From NCBI GenBank assembly GCA_947624915.1, contig CANQMF010000004.1, positions 1 to 43,581 on the forward strand: a stretch of DNA of 43,581 nucleotides. The letters are read 5' to 3'. Below the pieces are notes generated by a model. That model did not search any database. It was not told the DNA's origin and saw only the letters and a program-made list of their open reading frames with translations. Source of the stretch: an uncultured Bacilli bacterium (GTDB taxonomy: Bacteria > Bacillota_I > Bacilli_A > RF39 > UBA660). The position numbers and the translations under genes were made by a program. This document shows, one piece after another, positions 15,832 to 23,588 of the stretch (its first letter is position 1; every line of letters starts with the position of its first letter).

Positions 15832-17108
15832 TTATGTTCCTCCTCATTTATATTAACTACTTTAGCTTTTATATTTCCATCCTCTATAATAACATTAATA
15901 ATATCATCTCGATTAACATTTCTAATGCTTTTTATAACTTTATCATCATTATCCATGGTAATACTATAGCCCCTTTTAAGTACATGTATAGGACTTACAA
16001 GTTCCAATTTTTCCAACAAAGTACTAAGTACTTTACTTTTATCCCTATACAACATATTCGGATTATTTAATATATAATTACCCTTTAAACGTTCTAATCG
16101 TTCACGCAATTTATCTGTTCTTTTTACAATTAAATTATTTAATTTATCAATAATAATATCTAATCTTTGTTTTTTACTATCATACATGATCATTGGACTT
16201 TTAATAACAAAAGATCCTTTAATAGAATCTAAAATAAGTTTTTGATAATTAATTCTTTTTTGCATAGCCTCTTTAGCTCTAATATTTAACTGACTAATAT
16301 ATTTTAATAAATCATTTAAATTAGGAACAGCCATTTCAGCAGCCCCTGTTGGGGTTGGTGCTCTTAAATCAGCAACAAAATCTGCTATAGTAAAATCAAT
16401 CTCATGGCCAACCGCACTAATAATGGGAATATGCGACGCAAAAATAGCCCGAGCTACTTTTTCCTCATTTAAAGGCCATAAATCCTCTATAGAGCCACCA
16501 CCACGACCAACAATTAAAACGTCTAGATCATATGTGTTAGCAACCCTTATTTTATTAACAATATCATCGGCTGCATACTCCCCTTGTACTAAACAAGGAA
16601 ACAAAATAGTATCACAAATAGGATATCGCCTTTTAATGGTTGAAAGGATATCTCTAATAGCAGCTCCGGTAGAGGCAGTAACAATACCAATACGATTAGG
16701 ATACTTAGGAATTGCTTTTTTGTATTTAGCATCGAAAAGCCCCTCTTTTTCTAGATCAGCCTTTAACTTTTCATAAGCTAAATACAAATTGCCAACCCCA
16801 TCTAGTTGCATCTCTTCAACATAAATTTGATAGCTACCTGTTGCTTCATAGATACTGATTCTCCCCGTTACTAAGACCTTTTGTCCATCACTTGGGTCAA
16901 AAGTTAACCCCTTAGCAGCATTAGAAAACATAATAGCATTTATTCGACTTGTTTCATCCTTTAAAGAAAAATATAAATGACCGGTCGTATGTCCCTTAAA
17001 ATTAGATATTTCCCCTTTTAAAAAGACTTTTCTTAAATGTTCATTGTGATCAAACTGATCTTTTAAATAACGATTAATAACTGATACCGAAAGATACTTG
17101 CTATTCAT
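15828..17108 (-). CDS. xseA: Exodeoxyribonuclease VII large subunit
   Basis: A 426-residue catalytic subunit of exonuclease VII, which degrades single-stranded DNA from both ends in mismatch and crosslink repair. The N-terminal OB fold binds DNA (LKGEISNFKGHTTGHLYFSL). The catalytic core follows, with VGRGGGSIEDLWPLNEE, SAVGHEIDFTIADFVADLRAPTPT and AAEMAVP, all strongly conserved. A coiled-coil stretch and a C-terminal SPIHVLKRGYSI motif complete it. It overlaps nusB by 8 bases upstream and xseB by 4 downstream: a compact nusB-xseA-xseB operon seen in many Firmicutes. Confidence 0.97.
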   Translation of the reverse strand: MNSKYLSVSVINRYLKDQFDHNEHLRKVFLKGEISNFKGHTTGHLYFSLKDETSRINAIMFSNAAKGLTFDPSDGQKVLVTGRISIYEATGSYQIYVEEMQLDGVGNLYLAYEKLKADLEKEGLFDAKYKKAIPKYPNRIGIVTASTGAAIRDILSTIKRRYPICDTILFPCLVQGEYAADDIVNKIRVANTYDLDVLIVGRGGGSIEDLWPLNEEKVARAIFASHIPIISAVGHEIDFTIADFVADLRAPTPTGAAEMAVPNLNDLLKYISQLNIRAKEAMQKRINYQKLILDSIKGSFVIKSPMIMYDSKKQRLDIIIDKLNNLIVKRTDKLRERLERLKGNYILNNPNMLYRDKSKVLSTLLEKLELVSPIHVLKRGYSITMDNDDKVIKSIRNVNRDDIINVIIEDGNIKAKVVNINEEEHK

Positions 17109-17514
17109 TGTCTACCTTCTCATGATATACTTTGTCTAAAACACCATTAATCATTTTACGGACATCATCATCACTATATAATTTAGCTAATTCAACGGCT
17201 TCATTAATAGCAACGATCGCTGGAGTATCTGTATAAAGTAGCTCATATAATCCCAATCTTAAAATGGCCTGATCAGTAAAACCTAAACGATCTATTGTCC
17301 ATTTGATTAAAAACTGGTTGGCCTTTTCATCTAACTTATCCATATTGGTAATAACACCATAAACCGAATCTTTAACAAAATCATTGTCAATTTCTATAAC
17401 ATCTTTTATAACATCATCAACTTGATAACTAATATTATTACTTCTATATACATTAATTTGATAAAGAATCGTCATAATTTTTTTTCGCAATTCGCTACGT
17501 GTCATCTGTTCCAT
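17101..17514 (-). CDS. nusB: Transcription antitermination factor NusB
   Basis: A 137-residue all-helical RNA-binding protein that binds boxA with NusE and supports rRNA transcription. The family core is visible: MTRSELRKKIMTILYQ at the start and AILRLGLYELLYTDTPAIVAINEAVELAK, then KMINGVLDKVY, at the end. I chose the ATG at 17514 because GGTGAT lies just upstream; a TTG four codons earlier is also open. It is the first gene of the nusB-xseA-xseB operon. Confidence 0.93.
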   Translation of the reverse strand: MEQMTRSELRKKIMTILYQINVYRSNNISYQVDDVIKDVIEIDNDFVKDSVYGVITNMDKLDEKANQFLIKWTIDRLGFTDQAILRLGLYELLYTDTPAIVAINEAVELAKLYSDDDVRKMINGVLDKVYHEKVDNE

Positions 17515-17622
17515 CAAATCACCCAAAATAATTGTATCATAAGTATGAATAAAAGAAAATTAAATTTTGAGTTAGTTGTTATTTTTATCAAAATATTAAT
17601 TTTCTTATTATTATATGACCTA

Positions 17623-17648
17623 TTATGAGATATTCAAATATCTCATAA
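17623..17648. repeat. Perfect 12-bp inverted repeat
   Basis: TTATGAGATATT (17623-17634) pairs with AATATCTCATAA (17637-17648), leaving only CA between them. No T-tract follows on either strand. It lies between nusB and the next gene on the same strand, and could be a protein-binding palindrome or a weak hairpin. Confidence 0.5.
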
Positions 17649-17710
17649 CTACAGTTACATCATATTACAGACACATAAGTTTGTAAATAATTACAATTAA
17701 TATTGTACAA

Positions 17711-17734
17711 AAAAACGAGACTAAAATTTCTCGT
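17711..17734 (-). terminator. Terminator of the 131-residue membrane protein gene
   Basis: ACGAGA (17715-17720) pairs with TCTCGT (17729-17734). On the minus strand a run of seven T follows. It starts at the stop codon. Confidence 0.8.
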
Positions 17735-18129
17735 TATTTTAATATAGCATTAAGACTGTTGCGAATACTTTCAAGTTCTATAAATTTTTTATTTCTAATC
17801 TTACGATCACGAGCTAAAGTTCTTACTAACTTATAAACCATAAAGAAGAAAGATACAAAGATAAAAACAATTCCTAATAAATAATCATCAGTAATAAGTA
17901 AATAAACACCTACACAAAGTAAAACCAAAGATAACACCAACGTAATCAATATTGTTATATTATTTTGATATTCATTTTCCAAAGTAGTAATCTTCAATTT
18001 TAAATAATCAATCTGCTCTTGTTTTGTCATTTTTAACTTGTCCATAGCATCTACAATATTATTATATACAATTTCATTTTTATTTTTCTCATCACCACTA
18101 ACAGCAATATTTAAAATATCCTTTTCCAT
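17734..18129 (-). CDS. Membrane protein of unknown function with two TM helices
   Basis: A 131-residue protein. Residues about 1-57 are hydrophilic with a likely coiled coil (MTKQEQIDYLKLKITTLENEYQ). Two adjacent membrane helices follow (TILITLVLSLVLLCVGVYLLI and LLGIVFIFVSFFFMVYKLV), then a short basic tail. This is a hairpin topology with both ends probably in the cytosol. I recognise no family. SD AGGGAGG fits the ATG. It follows the spoIIP pair by 56 bases on the same strand and ends in its own terminator, so it may be part of that transcript. Confidence 0.75.
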   Translation of the reverse strand: MEKDILNIAVSGDEKNKNEIVYNNIVDAMDKLKMTKQEQIDYLKLKITTLENEYQNNITILITLVLSLVLLCVGVYLLITDDYLLGIVFIFVSFFFMVYKLVRTLARDRKIRNKKFIELESIRNSLNAILK

Positions 18130-18185
18130 ATAACAACCTCCCTTGATACGATGTATTCTACCATAAAAAGTCTTATTTGTATACC

Positions 18186-18509
18186 TTATTCTGAAATAAA
18201 GCTTGATAAATAGGTAAAAACCTTAGTAAGTAAAGAACTTATAGTATCACTAATTGTATACGATACTCTCTTTCCGGCATTAGCTATTTTATTATTATAA
18301 TCCGTTCGTTCTTTAACAATATAATCTTCTACATCAACCTCTTTACCATCTTTAACATCTTGTTCAAATTGCTTAATCTGTTCTTGAGTTAAAGTCATTT
18401 TTTGATAATTTTGAAATTCATAGTATCCTGACATACTAGAAAAATATATTGTAAGATAGGTAACTAAAAACAAGCAAAAAACAAATTTAGCTATTTTTAC
18501 TTTGTTCAT
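18186..18509 (-). CDS. Small membrane-anchored protein overlapping spoIIP
   Basis: A 107-residue protein with one N-terminal membrane helix (IAKFVFCLFLVTYLTIYF) and a charged outer domain (TLTQEQIKQFEQDVKDGKEVDVEDYI, then a hydrophobic C-terminal segment). The start is the ATG at 18509, 8 bases after AAGGGGG. It overlaps the 3' end of spoIIP by 23 bases in another frame, so translation is probably coupled. No family is recognised. The overlap suggests a role in engulfment or septal wall remodelling, which is inference only. Confidence 0.75.
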   Translation of the reverse strand: MNKVKIAKFVFCLFLVTYLTIYFSSMSGYYEFQNYQKMTLTQEQIKQFEQDVKDGKEVDVEDYIVKERTDYNNKIANAGKRVSYTISDTISSLLTKVFTYLSSFISE

Positions 18510-19359
18510 CAATATACCCCCTTATTACCTTACACAAAATAGTTATCGTATTATTGACTTCTTCCGTTGTATTATTATTTCCTCCTAATTCTATTAAAAC
18601 ACTTTTAGAACTTAAATCTTGATTATAAATACCGTTAGCATTGTTACTATTCTTTAACAAAACACCTCGTGTTAAACTAGGATTTATCTTCTTAACTAAA
18701 TCATTTAGTTGATTAGCTAAAGCATAATTAGCCTTATAATTATCGTGTTCTGTTCCCACTACAAACATTATTTTAGCATACGTCTTGTTATTAATAGTAA
18801 CGGTAGAAGCATTACGGCTAACAGCGTCGCGATGTAAATCAATCAGTAAACTTAATTGTTGTTTTGATAAAGCATCTTTTACGAAAAATTTACTTGCATA
18901 ATAGCTATAGTTATAACTAATATTATTAGCTTGCATAAATTCCGTAATATCTCTTTCCTCCACAATGACATCTATATTATGCTTAGCTAATTCTATTTTC
19001 ATTTGCTTAGCTGCATCTAAAACAGTTTTAGAGTCACTGTAGCTCTCTTTTTGATGCGTATTATAAATGTAAATTTTAGGCTTGCTATTAGCAGAATAAT
19101 GAGCTAAAGAAACTTCTTCAATTGTTCTTGGCTCTGGTTTATACTGTAATAAAAGGACTGGATTATTAATCGTCTTTTTAGTAATATAATGATAATATTC
19201 ACTCAGGTTATTATGCTGAAAGACAAAATTAAGTAAGGACGTATCAAGTATTAAACTTAAACACAATCTAATAATGATGTAACATATAATGAGGATAAAA
19301 AGGTATTTTACTATAATATCATGACGTAATTTCTTCTTAGTTTTGAAATGTTTTGCCAT
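18487..19359 (-). CDS. spoIIP: Stage II sporulation protein P
   Basis: A 290-residue membrane-anchored cell-wall hydrolase. With SpoIID and SpoIIM it thins septal peptidoglycan and drives engulfment. An N-terminal membrane helix (VKYLFILIICYIIIRLCLS) is followed by the amidase/endopeptidase domain. Zinc-site motifs are IYIYNTHQKESY (His and Glu), LLIDLHRDAVSR and SVLIELGGNNNT. Length is shorter than B. subtilis SpoIIP (401) and fits compact homologs. SD GGTGATG fits the ATG at 19359. Confidence 0.92.
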   Translation of the reverse strand: MAKHFKTKKKLRHDIIVKYLFILIICYIIIRLCLSLILDTSLLNFVFQHNNLSEYYHYITKKTINNPVLLLQYKPEPRTIEEVSLAHYSANSKPKIYIYNTHQKESYSDSKTVLDAAKQMKIELAKHNIDVIVEERDITEFMQANNISYNYSYYASKFFVKDALSKQQLSLLIDLHRDAVSRNASTVTINNKTYAKIMFVVGTEHDNYKANYALANQLNDLVKKINPSLTRGVLLKNSNNANGIYNQDLSSKSVLIELGGNNNTTEEVNNTITILCKVIRGYIDEQSKNS

Positions 19360-19382
19360 TTATACATCACCATACTATTTAT

Positions 19383-19410
19383 ATAATATAAACACAAAAA
19401 AATATGTCAA
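19383..19410 (-). promoter_or_regulatory. Promoter of spoIIP
   Basis: On the minus strand TTGACA (19405-19410), a 16-bp spacer and TATTAT (19383-19388), a sigma-A-like form. No clear sporulation-sigma promoter was seen upstream. Confidence 0.5.
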
Positions 19411-19427
19411 AAAAATATCTTAGATGA

Positions 19428-19453
19428 TAAAAAGAGTTCAATCAGAACTCTTT
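19428..19453 (-). terminator. Terminator of the tcdA-HAD operon
   Basis: AAAGAGTTC (19431-19439) pairs with GAACTCTTT (19445-19453). On the minus strand TTTTT follows. It lies about 90 bases past the HAD stop. Confidence 0.75.
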
Positions 19454-19539
19454 CCAAAAACATCGCAATATTAATTTTCCCATCATTTACAATCATTCAC
19501 TTAAAATAATAAACCTAACCTAGGAGAGAAAAAAGCTTT

Positions 19540-20232
19540 TTATTCTAATTCAAGCAATATATTGACTAATGATACCACATTTTCTACCTCATCTTTGGCA
19601 TATTTCTTTAAATCATCACAACTATCACTAAGTACATAACCATTATATGTTTGAACCATCTCTACATCATCTATATTTTTACCCAAAACATAAATGTCCT
19701 CTTTTTTTAATCGATAAGTATCTTCTAAATAATGTATAGCGACAGCCTTATTAACATCGCTATCAATAATCTTTAAAAACTCGTCATTAACATAACCTTG
19801 AACTGAGGGATACTTCTTAACGACATTATCAAGAGTGATGTTTGCTTTAACTATATCATAAGGTCGGGCTATAATGCCATTAGCGCATACATCAAGTTTC
19901 TGAACAAAGCCATGACTAGTATCAATAAAAGTTTCTAAAATATTAGGATCATCATCCAAATAGTGAAAAATATGACGCACAATTTGCTGTTCAATATCCT
20001 TCCTATAAATGACGTTAAAATATTGATCAAAGATTACTGCACCATCATTACATATATAAAAACTAATATCAATATTCACAAAAGAAAAAGTCTCAGCCAT
20101 ATCACCAATGGGTCTATCTGTAGCTATTATGAATAAATTTTTTTTAGAAGTAAAATTATTTATAGCATCTATCAATTCTTTATTACTACTTAAATCCATA
20201 CTACTATCAATATCACAAATTAAAATTTTCAT
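19540..20232 (-). CDS. HAD-family hydrolase (Cof-like)
   Basis: A 230-residue cytosolic phosphatase-like protein. Motif I is LICDIDSSMD, with DxD as nucleophile and acid. Motif II is IIATDRP, motif III is the Lys in DVNKAVAIHYL, and motif IV is GKNIDDVEMV, where active Cof enzymes usually have GDxxND; the first Asp is Lys here. A cap domain lies between motifs II and III. The substrate is unknown. The start is the ATG at 20232, with AGGTGA 5 bases before it. It follows the unknown gene directly and is the last gene of the tcdA operon. Confidence 0.82.
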   Translation of the reverse strand: MKILICDIDSSMDLSSNKELIDAINNFTSKKNLFIIATDRPIGDMAETFSFVNIDISFYICNDGAVIFDQYFNVIYRKDIEQQIVRHIFHYLDDDPNILETFIDTSHGFVQKLDVCANGIIARPYDIVKANITLDNVVKKYPSVQGYVNDEFLKIIDSDVNKAVAIHYLEDTYRLKKEDIYVLGKNIDDVEMVQTYNGYVLSDSCDDLKKYAKDEVENVVSLVNILLELE

Positions 20233-20241
20233 AATATTCAC

Positions 20242-20778
20242 CTAACTCGTTAAAAAATAAGAAATATAATCACCCAAATTATGTAATGTATCTATAACAA
20301 TATAAAATTTATTCTTCAACCAATTATACTTCGCTTTTTGAACATCAATTATAACTAAGTATTGTTCTTCGATTTGTATACATTCTACCTCAGTACAATA
20401 ACGTTTAAACTTTTTAGCAATAGCTTTAGCGTTAACAAAATCAGAACATCCATATATATATACTTTTGTATTACATATATATATACTATTCCCTGCCATA
20501 TATTTATAATAATCATATACAGAATTTAAATTAATAATTAAATATTCTATCGACTTTTTCTTAAATAATTTCCTGAATTTTTTAATCTTAACCGACTTGT
20601 CATCACTAATTTTCATTCGCTTGGATCTAGAAAATAATTTCCTTTTAGGTGGACGTGATAGTTGGAATAATGATATCTTTTTATTACTCTCAAGAAATTT
20701 CATGATTTTCTTATCTTCTACGCCAATACAAACAACATTACCTTCCATTTTGGTACAATCTTCTAACAAACGTTTCAT
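20242..20778 (-). CDS. Conserved-looking protein of unknown function
   Basis: A 178-residue basic protein with no signal peptide. The N-terminal part (GNVVCIGVEDKKIMKFL) and the pieces EYLIINLNSV and KVYIYGCSD read like alternating beta strands and helices of a Rossmann-type fold. A Lys/Arg-rich loop (PPKRKLFSRSKRMK) could touch nucleic acid or membrane. I recognise no family. The gene begins within 7 bases of the tcdA stop and the HAD gene follows within 10 bases, so all three are one transcript. Confidence 0.7.
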   Translation of the reverse strand: MKRLLEDCTKMEGNVVCIGVEDKKIMKFLESNKKISLFQLSRPPKRKLFSRSKRMKISDDKSVKIKKFRKLFKKKSIEYLIINLNSVYDYYKYMAGNSIYICNTKVYIYGCSDFVNAKAIAKKFKRYCTEVECIQIEEQYLVIIDVQKAKYNWLKNKFYIVIDTLHNLGDYISYFLTS

Positions 20779-20784
20779 ATACAC

Positions 20785-21456
20785 CTACTTAACTATATCA
20801 TTAATAATATAACTGGTACACAGTAATCCACCAATAGCTGGTACAAAAGAATTGGATGGAATTGCCTTGGTATTTCTAACTATTTTTTCTTCATCACTAC
20901 AAACGACATATATATCTTGGGTGATATGTTGCTCTTTTACATATTGGCGTAATCTTTTAGCTATCGGATCATATGATGTATCTTTCAATTTCATAATTTT
21001 AAGACGTTCAGGGTGCATTTTATTTCCAGTTCCCATTGCACTAATAAATTTAATGTTATGATTCACACAATAACTAATAAGAGCACATTTCGTTTTTATA
21101 GAATCGCAACAATCAACAATATAATCCAATTTTCTGGTAAATAATTCAGATAAATTATCCATTGTAATGTATTTTGTAACCTTGTTAATTATGACATCAG
21201 GATTAATATCTTTTAGGCGTTTCTCAAAAACGTCTGTTTTATATTGACCAACAGTAGAATTAGTTGCGATTATTTGCCGATTGATATTAGTTATATCAAT
21301 ACGATCACCATCAACAATCGTAACCATTCCAATTCCACTTCTTACAATACTCTCTAAAGCGTACCCTCCTACACCACCTAGTCCCAAAACTAGTACATGT
21401 TTATCTTTTATTAAGTCTATTTTATCACCAACTAATAACTCTAAACGTTCTAACAT
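20785..21456 (-). CDS. tcdA: tRNA threonylcarbamoyladenosine dehydratase (ThiF/MoeB-like)
   Basis: A 223-residue E1-like enzyme. TcdA uses ATP to cyclise t6A37 in ANN-decoding tRNAs to ct6A. The nucleotide-binding loop is VLVLGLGGVGGYALESIVRSG, followed by VDGDRIDITNINRQ and YIVDCCDSIKTK, all diagnostic of the YgdL/TcdA branch. ThiF proper is excluded by lack of thiazole context. I use the ATG at 21456 with GAGTGAT upstream, not the in-frame TTG at 21474, because the promoter -10 ends only 5 bases before that TTG. It is first in a three-gene operon. Confidence 0.88.
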   Translation of the reverse strand: MLERLELLVGDKIDLIKDKHVLVLGLGGVGGYALESIVRSGIGMVTIVDGDRIDITNINRQIIATNSTVGQYKTDVFEKRLKDINPDVIINKVTKYITMDNLSELFTRKLDYIVDCCDSIKTKCALISYCVNHNIKFISAMGTGNKMHPERLKIMKLKDTSYDPIAKRLRQYVKEQHITQDIYVVCSDEEKIVRNTKAIPSNSFVPAIGGLLCTSYIINDIVK

Positions 21457-21478
21457 ACTATCACTCTTTAACAACTCT

Positions 21479-21508
21479 ATTTTATCACAAACTTCATATA
21501 AAAAACAA
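21479..21508 (-). promoter_or_regulatory. Promoter of the tcdA operon
   Basis: On the minus strand TTGTTT (21503-21508), an 18-bp spacer and TAAAAT (21479-21484). Confidence 0.5.
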
Positions 21509-21546
21509 CATTGAAAAGGTTACGGTAACTTCAAATGCGGCATATA

Positions 21547-21593
21547 ATAAAAATCAAGGGCTAAATGAACTTATTTTGTTCACCCTTGATTTT
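21547..21593 (-). terminator. Terminator of the ABC exporter operon
   Basis: AAAATCAAGGG (21550-21560) pairs with CCCTTGATTTT (21583-21593), with an inner TGAAC/GTTCA stem. On the minus strand TTTTTATT follows. Confidence 0.85.
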
Positions 21594-21644
21594 CAATTTT
21601 TATAATGTACTCTAAATAAAGCCCACATCATTACTTTAGACCTT

Positions 21645-23588
21645 TTATTTTTGAAACTGTGCATTATATAATCCAGCATAAAAGCCATTTTTAGCTAATA
21701 ACTCTTCATGTGTTCCCTGTTCAACAATATTTCCTTCTTGCATAACTAAAATTAAATCAGCATTTTTAATCGTTGATAAACGATGAGCAATAATGAAAGA
21801 AGTTTTACCTACCATTAACTTATCCATAGCTTTTTGAACTAACTCTTCCGTTCTTGTATCAACATTAGAAGTAGCTTCATCTAAAATTAAAAACGGTGCT
21901 TCTTTTAGCATACCACGAGCTATGGTCATTAACTGTTTCTCTCCTTGACTTACACTATCATTATCTCCAATAGTAGCATCCAATCCCCCCGGTAATGTTT
22001 TAACAAAATGATCAATACCTACGACCTTACATGCATTTAAAATTTCTTCATCAGTGACATTTTTACAATTAAATTTTAAATTATCACGAACAGTACCTTC
22101 AAATAACCACGTATCTTGCAATACCATGACAAATAAATCATGAACAGCTTCTCGTGTCATATCTTTAATCGATACACCATCTATAACAATATCGCCCTCA
22201 TTTATCTCATAAAATTTCATTAATAAATTAACCAAAGTTGTTTTCCCAGCTCCAGTTGGTCCTACAATAGCAATTTTTTCACCTGGTTTTATACTAACAT
22301 TAAAGTCTTTAACAATCATTCTATCTCTATCATATCCAAATTTAACATGGTCAAAAACAATAGCGCCTTTACTATCCTCTTGATCAATACCATCAATCAG
22401 ATCCGTTTCATCCGCCATTTCTGGCTCCTCTAAAAATTCAAAAACACGTTCACTAGCAGCAGCCGTTGACTGTAAAGCTGTCATAGCTTGAGCAATTTGA
22501 GATAATGGATTAGTAAATAAACGAACATAAATCATGAAGGCAACAATCACACCAAAAGATATGATATTATTAGAAGTTAGTAAAGCTCCAACTACACATA
22601 TAGCAACATATCCAAAATTGCCAACAAACCCCATAAAGGGTGGCATTAAACCAGATAAAAATTGGCTCATACGATTGCTAGTATATAACCTGTTATTTAA
22701 TTTATCAAACTCCTCGCTTGCTGATTTCTCACCATTATATACTTTAACAATGTTATGCCCAGAATAAATCTCTTCTATATGAGCATTTAAATCACCCAAT
22801 TCTTTTTGACGACGTATAAAGTATTTCTGGGATTTACTAAGAATTACACTAATAAAAGCAAAACCAAACAAACTAGCAATAATCGCAGTTATAGCCATAA
22901 TCCAGTTTGTGATAAACATCATTAATATACAACCAAGTAATAACGTAATACTTGTTACAAGAGTCGATAAGCTATTATTCAAATTCTGACCAACTGTATC
23001 AATATCATTAGTAATACGTGATAAGATATCACCTGTTTCATGTTTATCAAAATAAGAAAGTGGTAATTTATTTATTTTATTAGTAATGCGGCTTCTTAGA
23101 TTATAAGAAAAATAATTGGAAACAGAAGCCATAAAACGTGATTGAATATAACTAAAAATACAACTAATGATATAAATAGTAGCTAAAATAATAACAATAC
23201 GATAAATAGCTTGCATATTCATATGGGGTTTTATCCGTTCATATATAGATTCTGGTAATGAATCCAAGCTAACTAACAATTCATCGGCATCGTTAGTATC
23301 AGCTTTAGCTAAAGTTTCTTGAAAAGCTAACTTATCCTCTGCTGATATATCTTTATCAGCCATTATATTTGTAATCTTTTCTTCTGTCATATTAGGTGTT
23401 ATACCTTCAGTAATCATATCTGTTAAATCAGATAATTTATTTGGAGCAATCAAAGCTAAAATAGCACTGATCATTGCCAACGATAAAGAAAAAATTAAAG
23501 TAACACGCCAAGGTTTAAGATTAGATATTAATTTTTTTATTGCTCCACCAAAATCTTTACTTTTTTCAAAATTTCTTGGTCTAGGCAT
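21645..23588 (-). CDS. ABC exporter half-transporter, catalytic-site subunit
   Basis: A 647-residue type IV exporter: six membrane helices, then an ATPase domain. Walker A is IVGPTGAGKTT, Walker B is FLILDEATSNVD with the catalytic Glu, and the H-loop His is in IIAHRLST. The signature is SVSQGEKQ, off the LSGGQ consensus. About 60 extra polar residues lie between TM1 and TM2, outside the membrane. It overlaps the partner gene by 8 bases. Together they resemble heterodimeric multidrug exporters (BmrCD, TM287/288 type): here the good Walker B pairs with the partner's good signature. The substrate is unknown; a drug or peptide is plausible. Confidence 0.92.
   Translation of the reverse strand: MPRPRNFEKSKDFGGAIKKLISNLKPWRVTLIFSLSLAMISAILALIAPNKLSDLTDMITEGITPNMTEEKITNIMADKDISAEDKLAFQETLAKADTNDADELLVSLDSLPESIYERIKPHMNMQAIYRIVIILATIYIISCIFSYIQSRFMASVSNYFSYNLRSRITNKINKLPLSYFDKHETGDILSRITNDIDTVGQNLNNSLSTLVTSITLLLGCILMMFITNWIMAITAIIASLFGFAFISVILSKSQKYFIRRQKELGDLNAHIEEIYSGHNIVKVYNGEKSASEEFDKLNNRLYTSNRMSQFLSGLMPPFMGFVGNFGYVAICVVGALLTSNNIISFGVIVAFMIYVRLFTNPLSQIAQAMTALQSTAAASERVFEFLEEPEMADETDLIDGIDQEDSKGAIVFDHVKFGYDRDRMIVKDFNVSIKPGEKIAIVGPTGAGKTTLVNLLMKFYEINEGDIVIDGVSIKDMTREAVHDLFVMVLQDTWLFEGTVRDNLKFNCKNVTDEEILNACKVVGIDHFVKTLPGGLDATIGDNDSVSQGEKQLMTIARGMLKEAPFLILDEATSNVDTRTEELVQKAMDKLMVGKTSFIIAHRLSTIKNADLILVMQEGNIVEQGTHEELLAKNGFYAGLYNAQFQK

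Noticed and set aside
17547..17628. Plus-strand 27-codon hydrophobic ORF (MNKRKLNFELVVIFIK...)
   Set aside because: No Shine-Dalgarno and no promoter; the composition follows from AT-rich DNA upstream of nusB, so coding is unlikely.
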